Origin: Agrypnia vestita
Lineage: Eukaryota > Arthropoda > Insecta > Trichoptera > Phryganeidae
Reading direction: 5' to 3'
NCBI GenBank assembly: GCA_016648135.1
Contig: JADDOH010011124.1
Span: 124,001 to 188,000, forward strand
Length of the DNA stretch: 64,000 nucleotides
Under the pieces are notes generated by a model that made no database searches, was not told the origin of the DNA, and was given only the letters and a program-made list of their open reading frames with translations. A program made the position numbers and the translations under genes. This document shows, in pieces, positions 51,245-62,401 of the stretch; position 1 is the first letter of the stretch, and each line of letters starts with the position of its first letter.

Positions 51245-51470
51245 AAATATCGTCGGGCTCGAAAATTAAAAAATATATAAATCGTTAAAATTTCAAAAAA
51301 TTCAAAAATTTTTTTAACACAAATTTGTTAAATCATTTTTATCGTCACCACGAGTCTGCCTGCAAAGTTTCAGCTCGATCGGATCACGGGAAAAGGGTTA
51401 AAAATCAATCCAAAGTTTTTTCGGCAGACAAGCAGACGCTACGAGTTAAAAGAAAGGGAGTAAAAATTAT
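51245..51470 (+). repeat. repeat family C, 3-prime part
   Basis: CACGAGTCTGCCTGCAAAGT, ATCACGGGAAAAGGGTTA, GACAAGCAGACGCTACGAG and an AAAGAAAGGGAGTAAAAA end. Confidence 0.75.
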
Positions 51471-51659
51471 ACCCAGTAACTCTTTGAGTGGTAAGAATCT
51501 TGGTATTTATTAAATTATATTGGTAATATTGTAAACCATAAACCATTAAACTAAACTCGATTAAATGGACATATTTAAATAATTTTGGTGAGATTAAAAA
51601 TAGGACGCATTTAATGTAATTTTCAAGATATAATTATAGGTGCTATTTTTTATACGCAT

Positions 51660-51800
51660 ATAAAACTCTCTTTGGGTGTTTACAGGGATTACAGCCTATC
51701 ATACGGCTGACTCAAGTAATCACTTTACACAATGCAACGTTCACCAATTCCACCCATGATAGACTATTTTTGTTGTATATACGTCAATCTTGTATAATTT
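51660..51800 (+). mobile_element. MITE family A, partial copy
   Basis: TTACAGCCTATCATACGGCT, AAGTAATCACTTTACACAAT, ATTCCACCCATGATAGACTA. The core palindrome has one change. Confidence 0.7.
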
Positions 51801-52199
51801 ATTTCAAATTATAGCAAAGTGCAATTGTTTCCTGATTTTATTTACTATTTTTTTTATTGGATGCCATTACTCCTTATCATATTCGTTAGAACATTTAAAG
51901 GTGGAGGAGAATCGTTAAAGACGTCAGAAGGCCATAACCCGGAAGAAAGTGAAAGCGAAAAAACGTAAGTCAAAATAACAAAAAAATATTGTGGGCGCGC
52001 AGGTCCGCCCGATCCGATGGCGGAGACACCACTGCCCTTTGTCGTGTGCGAGCTTTTTTTTAGCCATCTGAGGCGATTAATTAGGCGAGGCATTAAGTAC
52101 GATTGCAATATTGACCGCTCCCAGACATCCGCATTCAAAATCGATCAACCTGACTTAGCAATATTCTTGTAAAATAAAAAAACAGTGCATGACCTACTT
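51801..52199. other. unassigned stretch
   Basis: The minus frame at 51854-52138 has no domain that I recognise. Confidence 0.45.
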
Positions 52200-52495
52200 A
52201 TATGAAAACATGACGCAATCACTTTATGTACTGGTCATTAATTACTCACATCTCACTACCTTAACTTTTCTTTTTATTTTACTTTTTTCAAATCTATACG
52301 ATGAACTTGAATCTTTTTAACTGCAATTTACACAAATCTATTTTATGCACTTGAATCTTGAACAGCAATCTAAATTTACACAATTTTATTATATGTACTT
52401 GTAGCTTTTAACTATATATCTGTCTTATATTATTAAAAAAAATATATATTCTGTATATTTGTAAAAGCCCATAAGAGCGTTAAATAAATAAATTA
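52200..52495 (+). repeat. LINE 3-prime UTR with TAAA tail
   Basis: T-rich sequence with repeated ACTTGAATCTT words ends GCCCATAAGAGCGTTAAATA and a short TAAA run. Confidence 0.5.
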
Positions 52496-52499
52496 AACA

Positions 52500-53145
52500 T
52501 GAAATTGGGTCAAGTATGCACAATAAACCAAAATGTTATATTGTTTCTAAAGAAGGAAACGCACATGTATGACTATCTATAACTAATACGCGCGAATCTA
52601 GTCGCTACAATTCTATTACCCATTTTTTGTTGGACATTAGCCAAGACTTATACAACGAAAATCCTATCAAATTGCTGATCTTGATACTATGTAATTATTA
52701 TAGTTCTGTACTGTTGTGTTTGCACTAAACATTAGAAAACAAAGGAATATAATACGTCAAATAAGGGTGGTGTAATTGGGGATGTTTTCATGATGATAAT
52801 CGCAGCGGGGGAACATAGAATCTACCCTGCACTGCTCCTGCCGCCCTCGTATCTGGGCGTGGTTCTGTAAACGTGCCATGCTTCTGTAATTATTCTGGAT
52901 TTCATAATATTGTTTTGTGACAAATTCAAGCGGAACTGCCTCATATACATAATTACTTAAATTCTAGGAAACATGTGTAGCAATACGTACATATTAATTT
53001 ATATTCCGCGTTTTATCACTTAACTTGTCTCAGAGTTGCGATATTTTGAGAGACATAAGATAAGTATGAACGATAAAAACTTATGATTTAAATATGTACG
53101 AAAGAAATAAAGTGCGAAAAAAAGTATTTGGGATACGATAACGTT
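52500..53145. other. unassigned stretch
   Basis: 52790-52890 is GC-richer. No gene. Confidence 0.45.
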
Positions 53146-53149
53146 GCTA

Positions 53150-53480
53150 CCGAGTATATCGAGTCAAGTAGCCCATTTAGACTGGAGGAGAGCCGTTATT
53201 ATGCCTTTCTATAAAAGTAATGAGTCGGGAACGTAATGTGGGAACTGTAGAGCAATCAATCTATTGAACTCAGTTGGCAAACTTTATGGAAGAATTTTGA
53301 TAGAAAGAGTATGGAGGGTGACGATAGAAAAGGTAGGGAACATCTAAGAAGTCTTTATGGGTAGGAAATGATTAGATTAGAATTGACGGAAAAGCTTTTA
53401 AGAAATCATCAAAAACTTTACTGCGCCTTTGTAGATCCGCACAAGACTCAAGACAGAGATGAGGAAGGTTATGAAAGGTA
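53150..53480 (+). pseudogene. LINE reverse transcriptase fingers remnant
   Basis: Frame near 53185 reads WRRAVIMPFYKSNESGT, stop, CGNCRAINLLNSVGKLYGRI and LIERVWRVTIEKVG. This matches the W..G.I.P.YK..G...EC.NYRGI.LL...GK.Y.RI...R reverse transcriptase motifs 0-2a. After further stops VFMGRK and KNFTAPL fit degraded forms of the following FR.GR and the FIDLEKAYD motif in another frame. It is old and heavily mutated. Confidence 0.7.
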
Positions 53481-54850
53481 CTCTCTAGTTATAGGGTGAG
53501 ATCCCTATACGATGGAAGTATGGCGTGTGATTTTACAAATATTATAGTTACCCACTTCATTTTTTTTTATTATTAAATTTTAACACAACATGATGATACA
53601 TTTTTTAATGCAATCATAGTTTATTCTGACGTGGCAATTTGAGAAAATAACACTTAAAACCAATTAGGTTTATCAGATATTTGGAAAAATCTACCTAAAA
53701 AAACGTGTATTATACAAAGAGTTTTGAGATTGCATTTGAAAATGGAAAACGTATGTGTGTCATTTGCACAAGACTAAATTAATATATGTCTAAATTTCAT
53801 AATACTTTATTTGCAAATAATGTTTGTTTACTTCGCGTGTCAAAATTGACAAAATTAGCCAAAAAATGAATTAAAAAGTCCCGACCCCAGTCATTCAAAA
53901 TTTAATTTCACAAACCTTCTAGAAACTGCTTCCATAATTATTCCTCAGTACCTACAACCCATGGAATCATCCATCTGCAGTTTTTTACAGTGAGACTAAC
54001 GTTTAGACGAAGGTTACATAAAATATTGTTAAAAAATGTTAAAAACCCTGAAAAATTTCCAATCGGAATGTTTTTCAATTGAAATTCGAAGGTTTTAATT
54101 TTTTATTTTACTTGTATTAAAGGGAATGAATTTTACATATTCGATATAAGTTGTTATAATGATAGTCTAACGTTTTACAAAAAATAAGTCGGAAATATTG
54201 AGAAAAAAATGCAAACTTTGATGTCGCATATCTCTGTAACTATTGATATAATCAAGGCAGAAATATAGTCCTGCGAGGTTATTAATGTTTTCCAAATAAC
54301 CCTGTATACATCATTTTAAGATTCATAGCGCAACGCTCTATGCGGCTTGAGTTTAAAATATAAAATAATATCTCAATTACCTCCGCCATCCTACTTCATT
54401 GAAGCACTCGGCTTCAACGCTTTCGACTCGGGATTAAGTATGTCTCCAAGTATTGTAAAATAAATCCGTTACCCCCTGTACATTTGAGTGAACATAAAAT
54501 TCCGGGAATTCGCCTTTGTAGAATTAATAAAAATTTCAAAAATACAGCAAGACTTGGGCCGTGATTTATTTTCCAATTTTTCTTTTAATAACGAAATATT
54601 TAATAAGAAATGTGTCGGCAGTTGAGAGAGATATTTGAAGCTGGTACTATTAGAATGGTGATTATAGAAAACTCCGTTGAAATTTTTTTAATTTGTAACA
54701 TTTTTGTACAATCTCACGTTCACCTGTTTTTATACATTTACACCTTAACCGGCATCATCAAAACATTTTTCGAAACAGTTAACAATGTTTCTATATGAAA
54801 GTAAGTTCTAAGAACACAAATGCTGGATTTGGTCACCAGAGAGATGATTA
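53481..54850. other. unassigned 1.4 kb
   Basis: AATAACCCTGTATACAT at 54295 and TTACCCCCTGTACATTTG at 54470 look like transposon ends without partners. The 62-codon plus frame at 54610 has no domain. Confidence 0.45.
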
Positions 54851-54854
54851 ATTT

Positions 54855-55228
54855 TTTATTATACTCCCTTTCTCATTTACCAGTTAAAACATTTTTTTTT
54901 CGCTTAACCTACGCGTTGGGCTTCGGTCGGAAGTAATAAAAATTATACTCTATAATCAGGTTTCGCGTACACCAGACGCGTTGAAATATTTTCATTCAAC
55001 TTAATATGTTGTATGAAAAACCATTCAAAATTTGAAAAATCTAAAAATTTATTAAATTTTTTAACGAAAATTTGATAGATCTTTTTGATCATCGCCACGA
55101 GTCTGCTTGCAAAGTTTCAGCTTGATTGGATTACGGGAAAAGGGTCAAAAATCGATCCAAAGTTTTTTCGACGGCAAGCCGGCAAGCAAGCAAACGCCAC
55201 GAGTTAATATAAAGGGAGTAATTAAAGA
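54855..55228 (+). repeat. repeat family C copy
   Basis: TTATTATACTCCCTTTCTCA start, CACGAGTCTGCTTGCAAAGT block and an AATATAAAGGGAGTAAT end. The inner start region differs from the long copy at 5008. Confidence 0.75.
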
Positions 55229-55400
55229 ATTCTCATAGAAACAAAGCTATTTATATATGAGAAAAGTTTCCTCTACGATGGTTCAGGGCTTATAACCTGT
55301 ATAAGCTGGCTTAAGTGATCACTCTACACAATGAAACGTTCACCAATTTTTATTGTAAGAACATCCACATATCATCTTTTTTTAAAGGTTCTACATATAT
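55228..55400 (+). mobile_element. MITE family A copy
   Basis: GAATTCTCATAGAAACAAAG, GGGCTTATAACCTGTATAAG, GGCTTAAGTGATCACTCTAC, AACGTTCACCAATTTTTATT. It starts where family C ends. Confidence 0.75.
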
Positions 55401-55485
55401 ACTTTTCTAGGGACAGTTAAACACGTATTAAAAAAATGTAATATTCACTGTCACTGTAACATGTATGTATTTATTTTATTTTCAA

Positions 55486-55520
55486 TTAGCTGGTCGTACC
55501 CGGCGCTGCGCGGGATAAGG
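55486..55520 (-). mobile_element. Helitron-like 3-prime terminus
   Basis: On the minus strand a GC hairpin (CCCGCGCAGCGCCGGG) is followed by TACGACCAG and CTAA, then T. This is the CTRR end plus hairpin of a Helitron. The 5-prime end was not found. Confidence 0.5.
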
Positions 55521-55784
55521 ATTAAGTAAAATATAAGTTTGTGAGGGGAAACACAGGTTCCATTGTTTTGCAAAGTCTCTAAAAACACTTACTTACTGTG
55601 TTTCTATAATGAACGAGAAACACTGTATTTATTCATGCATGAATGTGTACATTAAATTTTCTCTAATCTCCCTCGAAGAAGTTCCAAAGTAGTTTGTAAT
55701 GCACACACTTCTCCCAATTATCTCGGCATTGTTGGAGACATATTGAAAAGCATTTTATGGAATGCTATTCAGCTAGGTCTTATC
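55521..55784. other. unassigned stretch
   Basis: Probably the body of the Helitron-like fragment; no coding sequence. Confidence 0.4.
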
Positions 55785-56035
55785 TGCATTCAACTTGGAT
55801 CACTTTCACTGGAATTTTTAATTTGGGGAATAGTCAAAGATCACAAGGAGCCATATCGGGAGAGTGGGGATCCAAAGAAATAAGAAGAATGCTGTGTTTA
55901 GTCAAGAAAGCCTGCATTGCTCTAGCGTTAGCAGCATCGGCACGAATTTTGCCGACTCGCTCTGTGATGTCCTTTACTTTTGCCAATGAGGGACCTTCTT
56001 GAGATGAGAATCTGGGGTCCTAAGTGAAAGCTCAT
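55785..56035 (-). pseudogene. mariner-type transposase C-terminal remnant
   Basis: Minus frame: VKDITERVGKIRADAANARA, MQAFLTKHSILLISLDPHSP, DMAPCDL, stop, LFPKLKIPVKVIQVECR. The block PHSPDMAPCD.WLFPKLK is the motif around the third catalytic aspartate of mariner-type transposases (P.YSPDLAPCDFFLFPK.K). The preceding NA..MQ.FL..H.I fits the DNA.HNA...R.FL segment with the catalytic DN(A) block replaced or lost. One stop falls in the W position. The plus-strand frame at 55757-56002 is its antisense shadow. Confidence 0.7.
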
Positions 56036-56765
56036 ATGTACTTCTGAATGTTTATTTTTTCCGTATATAATGAAACAGTATCGTGATAACGCACAATTAG
56101 CAGTTATAATTAGCTCTCCAAGTGCGTGCTTTCGTGATGGCTTTCGTAATAGCGCGCCCCGCACGGCGCACTATGGAAAATCGAGCTCTGTTTCGGATCA
56201 AAAGTCAATAATTCTTTTATTTCTACAGGAATATTCATAAAAGTTTGCACACATATAGAGTAGTCTATGTAGCTTAAAATGAGTGTAATTTTATTTAAAA
56301 TATTTTTTTATTTTAAAACAATTTAATATATAAAAAAATAATCTTGACAAAATTTAAAAATTGATTTAATTTTTATTTCTAAAACTGAAATTTTTTACTT
56401 ATAACGTGTTCTAAAACTAATTATTATATTTTATTACATACTTAATTAATCCAAAATCAATAAATAAAATAAAGAAAAACATGAAATGTAAATTAGATGA
56501 CCATGTCTGTTCACTTTATCACTTTAAAAGTTAATTTCTTGTGAAACTTTGTAGGAATAGATATAAAGCGTTATACATTTCTGAAAAGCTCATATTTAAA
56601 GAATTTTCGAACAAATAAAATGTTTTTATTTAATGTTAAAATTTACGTTTAAATAACTGGAGAGAAAATAAGGAAAAAAAATAAGTGGCGAGGTGCGGCG
56701 AGGCGTCCGCACCAAATCGCTGCACTGTCAACAATAGTAAACAATATAAGAAACAGAATGAGACT
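56036..56765. other. unassigned stretch
   Basis: No supported feature. Confidence 0.5.
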
Positions 56766-56774
56766 TGATACATG

Positions 56775-56993
56775 CTATGTGGGGTAAAAAAGCAAAGGCA
56801 ACAATATCCAAAAAGAAATTTAATGCAGTCACCGAGTAGAATGAGTTAGAATGTACTGAATTTGAGATAGGAAATAAAGCATATCAATTTATGATACACA
56901 AAATCTTTAATTCAGTACATTCTAAATTAGTAGTATTCGGTGTGTGCAATGAAAACATTAATAAATTTTAATTTAATTTTATACCCCACAAAT
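56775..56993. mobile_element. MITE family D copy
   Basis: TGTGGGGTAAAAAAGCAAAG start, AATGCAGTCACCGAGTAG, AATGTACTGAATTTG and inverted ATTCAGTACATT, ending TTTTATACCCCACA. Both termini are present. Confidence 0.8.
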
Positions 56994-57041
56994 ACAAATA
57001 AAAATCCATGAGCAATAAGAAAATGAGAAAACAAAACCATG

Positions 57042-57263
57042 CAATGAAAATGAGCACAAAATTGCACTATAGAGATAGTTAGCATAGAGAAACTCCCTTA
57101 AGAAAAAAACAATTCGAATGAAAATGAGCACAAAATTGCACTTTACAGATAGTTAGCATAGAGAAACTCCCTTAAGGGAAAAACAATTCGAATGAAAATG
57201 AGCACAAAATTGCACTATAGAGATAGTTAGCATAGAGAAACTCCCTTAAGGGAAAAACAATTC
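57042..57263. repeat. tandem repeat, three 74 bp units
   Basis: Units start at 57042, 57116 and 57190 (AATGAAAATGAGCACAAAAT...). They are almost identical, with a few substitutions. Confidence 0.95.
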
Positions 57264-57428
57264 GATATAACACCGTACTATTAAATAGATTGTGCCTTGA
57301 TGGGTCAACTAGTACTGAAGCAGCGCTAGACACGGGAAGATGGTAGCGCCTTACGGAGTCTTTGGGCAGCAGCCCCTTCTAGGATAAAGAAACGAAAATC
57401 TTCTTCTGCTTCTTCTTCTACTTTTTTG
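57264..57428. other. unassigned stretch next to LINE tail
   Basis: On the minus strand the LINE stop is followed by a GAAGAAGAAGCAGAAGAAG tail at about 57402-57422; the remainder is unassigned. Confidence 0.4.
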
Positions 57429-57965
57429 TTAGATCCTTGATCTGTATTGACAGGTTAGTCCTGGTCTTGTGCCGAGGACGTCCAGCTCTCTCCCCATCTC
57501 TTTGGTGATCTCTCTGGCGGTCGCCGCCCTTCTGAAATCCCGTGCATCACGGCTCTGGGAAGTCTCGTCTGGTCCATTCTCTCGACATGATCCCTCCAGA
57601 AACGCCTTCTCTGCCTGCTCCATCGTACAATTCCTTTCTTGTATGTCGCAGGTTCTGCGGATTTCCGCATTGGGTACTCTGTCTCTGAGGGTCTTGCCCG
57701 CAATGGATCTCAGGGTCTTCATCTCGGTAGTTTTGAAAAGGTGTTTAGTTCTCACCGTGTCCGCTCTTGCATCGATACCGTATGTCATGATAGGTCTTAT
57801 GCATGTTTTATATATTCTGACTTTGCTATCCACTAGCATATGCTTATTGGCCCATACAGTGTCTCTTAAGCATACGGAAATAACCGCTGCTTTGTTTGTC
57901 TGCTCTTTGACTTAGTTATACAGATCGCTGTAGCTAGATATCTCCACCCCGTGATACTTAAATTT
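57429..57965 (-). pseudogene. LINE C-terminal remnant, frameshifted
   Basis: Minus strand from 57965: KYHGVEISSYSDLYN, stop, VKEQTNKAAVISVCLRDTVW and ANKHMLVDSKVRIYKTCIRP, MTYGIDARADTVRTKHLFKT, TEMKTLRSIAGKTLRDRVPN, EIRRTCDIQ. Then the frame shifts: KGIVRWSRQRRRFWRDHVER and GRRPPERSPKRWGESW complete the WW..HV.RM..... GRR..GRP..RW pattern. This is the thumb and C-terminus of an RTE-like insect LINE different from the 16 kb family. One frameshift near 57640 and one stop make it a pseudogene. Confidence 0.85.
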
Positions 57966-58980
57966 TAGTAATAAAATAAACGAAAATCATGATGTAGATA
58001 TATATCTTATTATTGTTTTAAGGTTAATTTTACAGAGTAAAAATATATTCTCCTTCATTATTCACGGGTTATTTTGAGAATAGTTTAAAAATGTGTTTCC
58101 AATGGCAAACCGATGAAGTTATTTTACATTTCAGTAAGTAAAAGAAGTTTGAATAAATGTGAGTGAAATTATTTTTTTCTGATTTCCAAATGGATTCCTT
58201 ACAGAGAAAGCCTTTTGTATTTCTGACGCAGGACCCGTATAACCTTATCGATCAACTTTAATATTGAATATTATATAAGTATCAAACCGCGCGTAGTCGC
58301 CCTTCAAAGTCTAAAGGGTATTTTATTATTAGAAAAATGGCATCTGAAAAACTATTACACAGGTAAAAACTTTTGTAATACACTGGAAAAAATATGTTGA
58401 TGTATTCAAGAGGGGAATAAATTTACTGACAAAATGTTTCCTTACTTTCTCTCTTGCCAAGGGTTTTCCCTCGGATCTACAAATATATATATTTATTTTT
58501 ATATGGTCAAGCGATTATCTAAGAATGACTAGATGTGATGTAATTAAAAACATCATGGCAAGAAGTTGTTATCTAACATTTTTGTCAAGAATGAGTTAAT
58601 AAGCCGTCTAAACTAAATATTGTACACTCTTTCCGTTGGAAATAAGTTCAGAACATAAAAATAATTAGAACATGTTCAGATCATAGGAATGAACAAGTTA
58701 TTCATAAAAATCAAATCAGTTTCAAATGGGAAGAACATGTTATCTTCAATAATAACATGTTCATGCCAGCATTCTGATATCAACACGCCTTTTAATTTGA
58801 CTGAAATATTTATGGTTAATATAAATTTTACTCTGGCAGTTCTGTCATATATTTGTTTTTATTTGAAGACTTTTATAATATGTACTTGTCCATTATTTTT
58901 CAAAAATTTTAAATGATACAAACCATATTTTGATACAAACCGTATTTAATTTGATGGAAAGGATTTTACAAAAAGGTGCG
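57966..58980. other. unassigned 1 kb
   Basis: No supported feature; the 75-codon plus frame at 58689 has no domain. Confidence 0.5.
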
Positions 58981-58984
58981 TTTT

Positions 58985-59340
58985 AAGTCTGTGTGGTAGA
59001 CAGAATAAAGAAAGTAGTGCTGAGATGGTTTGGTGGTGAAAAACGTATGAGCGGGGAAATTATGGTTAAGAAAATATATGGGGGCGAGTGTTGAAGGCAG
59101 CATGAATATAAAAATTCTGCGTCTGCGTCTGCGAAAGACCTGGCATGATCAAATACCACAAATATCGGAGGATGGCCCTGATATAAGCCTCAACAACCAT
59201 AGAGCTTGCATGATAAGGTGTATGAATGTAGCCAAAGCAATGGTGGTGTGCCAAGGTAGAAGAATATGGCGTTCTATTATCTCTACCTATCCCTGCGGAG
59301 AAACGGCGCGATGGTTAGTTATTTAGTTAGTTTAGCGATT
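58985..59340 (+). pseudogene. LINE family B 3-prime copy
   Basis: VDRIKKVVLRWFGGEKRMSG in the first part, then a shift to GASVEGSMNIK, a short in-frame expansion (CTGCGTCTGCGTCTGCG) and KTWHDQIPQISEDGP. The tail NHRACMIRCMNVAKAMVVCQ, GRRIWRSIISTYPCGETAR matches the other copies and ends GGCGCGATGGTTAGTTA. No stop in the last 80 codons. Confidence 0.8.
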
Positions 59341-59685
59341 CAAATAATATACAGTGATTGCGAGTAACTTGATTACCACGATTAAACCCTCCGTTTTCCG
59401 ATCGATAGGTGATCACAATTGATACCTTGATCATCAAAATATATTCGACCACCATTTTTGTTGTTTTTAGATTCGAATGTCAATAAATTTTCTAAGCTTA
59501 CTCCTACATTTTAAATATTAGTCAACCCTCATAACAAATATTAATCCGAAGTAATTGTCTTTACTTAGATTTTAGATTTTTTGTTTGTTAGTATACATTG
59601 TTAGTATAAACACCTTGTTGTAATAACACCTCAGGATGGAATGCAAGAAAATGAATTAACCAGGTAGCACAATCCCTGTATTATC
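59341..59685. other. unassigned stretch
   Basis: No supported feature. Confidence 0.5.
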
Positions 59686-59689
59686 CCGT

Positions 59690-60205
59690 ACTTAGAAAAG
59701 CGGAGGTCAGACAGCGAGCAAAGTTGGCAGTATTCAAATCAGTTTTCAGGCCAACCCTAGTGTACGGCCACGAGCACTAGACCTTGACCGATAGAACCCT
59801 CTCAAGACTACATGCCGCCAATTTTTATGAGAAATAGTAGAAGTTATAAAAAAGGACAGAATCAGAAACACTCAAATAATATAATGTCTCGAAGTAGAAC
59901 CCTTATTGACGTTTATCGAAAAATCACAGTTATGGTGGATGGGACATATCTTGCGGATGCCGGCAGATAGACTGCCAATGCGGATATACCAGGCAAAAGC
60001 AGAAGGCAGAAGACCAAGGGGTGTGTGAGGAGGAGCCTAGGAGGAGCTAGCGGAAATTGTTGAAGGAATGCTGCAAAGCGAGGTTTCAACTAAATTGGGC
60101 TGACATGGAGAGCGAAGCCCAAGATAGGAAAAGTTGGAACCTTCTATGCGATGCAGGGACCCCGATCCAATAAATAGGGGGTAGAAGAAGAAGAAGAAGT
60201 AGTAT
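59690..60205 (+). pseudogene. LINE C-terminal remnant with GAA tail
   Basis: Plus frame with SLWWMGHILRMPADRLPMRI region (read as SQLWWMGHILRM, then LPMRIYQAKAEGRRPRGV) and a stop inside the next block (GGA, stop, EELAEIVEG). The W.GH..RM....LP....... GRRPRGRPR..W motif is standard in LINE C-termini. The 3-prime end is GATCCAATAAATAGGGGGTA followed by AGAAGAAGAAGAAG. Many changes upstream. Confidence 0.75.
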
Positions 60206-60765
60206 ATATTGTGTCATGACTAAAGAAACATTGGCCTTGAAATATATTGATATTTTCAAAATATAAGTGTTGATAACAAAGTACATTTCTATTGATTATA
60301 TGTAAATTAATAAATAATTAATGAACAACTTGTGGCAGGTTTCCGATTATGAATATCATCTTTCAGCGCTTGGGGGTTTCAAAAATAAGTGCAATATGGG
60401 TAAGTACCTTTTCATAAGCACACGCTTCTAAAGTGCAACAAAACCTTATTAGGTTGGCTGCTCTTCAAGAATTTTCACCAACCCTACCGCCCGATAAGAC
60501 AGCGCCTACCGATTATTCATTCCCAAACATAAAAATAACACCTTCAAGGGAAGAAATTTATAGAGGTAAAAGATAATGATGCAATTTATACAAAAAATAA
60601 ACTTATAGAGGCTCTTACGATTTTATATCAATATTGGAGAAACAACGAATGGCCGCCATGATCTTACTGTCATGAAGACGATGAGAATTTAAGCGATTTA
60701 ATTTAAGAATGTATACTAACCAGGTGGAAATTAATGGCAGCCATATAGTAGAGAACAGATATGTA
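60206..60765. other. unassigned stretch
   Basis: No supported feature. Confidence 0.5.
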
Positions 60766-60767
60766 GA

Positions 60768-60972
60768 ATAAAAGCACATCATTAAAAAAAAAATAATGCA
60801 GTCATCGAGGATTACTAATTTAAAATGTACTGAATTTGTGATTTTATAGGAAACATAATTTTGGTTGGAATAGACACATAAAATTTAGAATTCAGAACAT
60901 TCTCGATGAATACATTCAAAACATTTTTTTTTTGATGTTGCTGCCTTTGCTTTTATACCCTACAAATATGCT
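60768..60972. mobile_element. MITE family D copy
   Basis: AATGCAGTCATCGAGGATTA, AATGTACTGAATTTG, AGAATTCAGAACATTC, GATGTTGCTGCCTTTGCTTT. The left terminus is damaged. Confidence 0.75.
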
Positions 60973-60979
60973 ATGTCTT

Positions 60980-61685
60980 AAGCCGTATCCACTATTTATC
61001 AGAAACCCACGTGAGAGGGTCACACAGCCGGAACGCATTAGCGCGCTCAGTCAAATTTGGGACGCCGTGGCTCACGAACCGTAAGTCCGAACCGAACATA
61101 AGTGTCAAGTCTACATGCTCCTCTATATTTAAGTTGCAAAATAAGATAAAGTTTCCTATGTTTAGTCCAGTGGACACGACATTAGCTTCTTATAATCAAG
61201 GTTCTTGATTAGATTCTCGGTGACGTCACTGTAAATCTATCTGTGTTTTCGCTACAGCCATGCATGGCCTGTAGTAACGTTAAAAATGAAATGAAAAATA
61301 AATCAGGCTTATGTAAGAATTATATATATTTAAAAAAATACATTGTCATTTTCCCATCATTTCAAAAATTTCTCAACCTCCCTCAAATTTTCCACGAACT
61401 TTTTCAATCGATATAAGCACCATCAGAATCCACCTAGTTTTTCCAATTAATTACAAGTTTATGTATTCCGGTGGTATAAAATTTCAGAGTTCTTGTTGAT
61501 GTAGGCTTTACCCTATCAGAAGTTATGGAAATGTTTAAACAAGTAACATTGTCTAGCGGTTGGTGGATGAGGCAAATTTTAATTTTTCGGGGTAGTTTTT
61601 TTTAATACTGTGATCTTGTCTTGATAGATTGAGTGGTCCAACCAATCAGTGATTGAAGCAAAGACTTCTCAAAAACAAAGAAGCC
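60980..61685. other. unassigned stretch
   Basis: Small frames on both strands at 60992-61208 show no domain. No other feature is supported. Confidence 0.45.
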
Positions 61686-61719
61686 TCAACCACGCGGACA
61701 CACACAAGCCCTGGGCCAT

Positions 61720-61795
61720 CCTATTAAAAGATATCCATATATCAAATAAGTAGTTTCATCACTGTGAGACTTCTATAATTTATCTTAATGAACAT
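61720..61795 (-). mobile_element. MITE family A, terminal arm
   Basis: CATCACTGTGAGACTTCTAT then AATTTATCTTAATGAAC, the right end of a family A unit. Confidence 0.65.
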
Positions 61796-61814
61796 AACTG
61801 ACTTTGTGTCAATC

Positions 61815-62110
61815 GATATATTATAGATGTCTCACACAGGCGTAATTATATTTTTATGGGAAGTATATAGGGCTTACAACCTATCGTACGGTTGGCTTAA
61901 GTGATCACTTTACACAATATGACGTTCGCCATTTCCATCCATGATAGAATACCATGTCTACTTACTGAAGTTGTATATATTTAAATTATACGGCATTTTT
62001 CGTATACCATATATATATGGGGTGTTGCAACAATCCCCAGCGCAGCCGGCATCCAAAGCTTTTTCATTCCCCTTAAATGACCATAGATGTCACTAATGAG
62101 ATATCCATTT
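61815..62110 (+). mobile_element. MITE family A, long variant
   Basis: ATATATTATAGATGTCTCAC, GGGCTTACAACCTATCGTAC, GGCTTAAGTGATCACTTTAC, TTTCCATCCATGATAGAAT, then the GCAACAATCC..GCAGCCGGCATCCAAAG module also seen at 21860-21900. The two are clearly homologous over about 280 bp. Confidence 0.8.
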
Positions 62111-62246
62111 TTTAATTTTTTTGAATTTTTAGCAATGTTCTTTATACTTGTAATAAGATTCTTCCGAATTATTAGCATTACACTAGAATACAACTGAAAT
62201 ATTATTTAAACATTTTTTAAACTCCTTTAGACCAGTATTTTCATTC

Positions 62247-62401
62247 AGAATATTTTGCGTTTGTATAAAATTTTCAGAACAGTACTGGATTTTTGTCACA
62301 GGGACATCATTAATTAATCAATCAATTGATTTATTAATGATGTCCTTGTGACAAAAATCCAGTACTGTTCTGACAAATTTGGACATACTCAAAATATTCT
62401 G
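62247..62401. mobile_element. MITE family A-related hairpin element
   Basis: Arms 62275-62314 and 62333-62372 pair over 40 bp with one mismatch (CAGAACAGTACTGGATTTTT); diverged outer arms extend the palindrome to AGAATATTTTG at both limits. The outer module (ATCCAGTACTGTTCTGA, CTCAAAATATTC) also borders family A copies at 17500 and 27100, so it is probably the terminal part of the same family. Confidence 0.85.

Noticed and set aside
55757..56002. 81-codon plus-strand frame
   Set aside because: Antisense of the mariner-type SPDMAPCD motif on the minus strand.
57469..57915. 148-codon plus-strand frame
   Set aside because: Antisense of a clear LINE C-terminus at 57429-57965.
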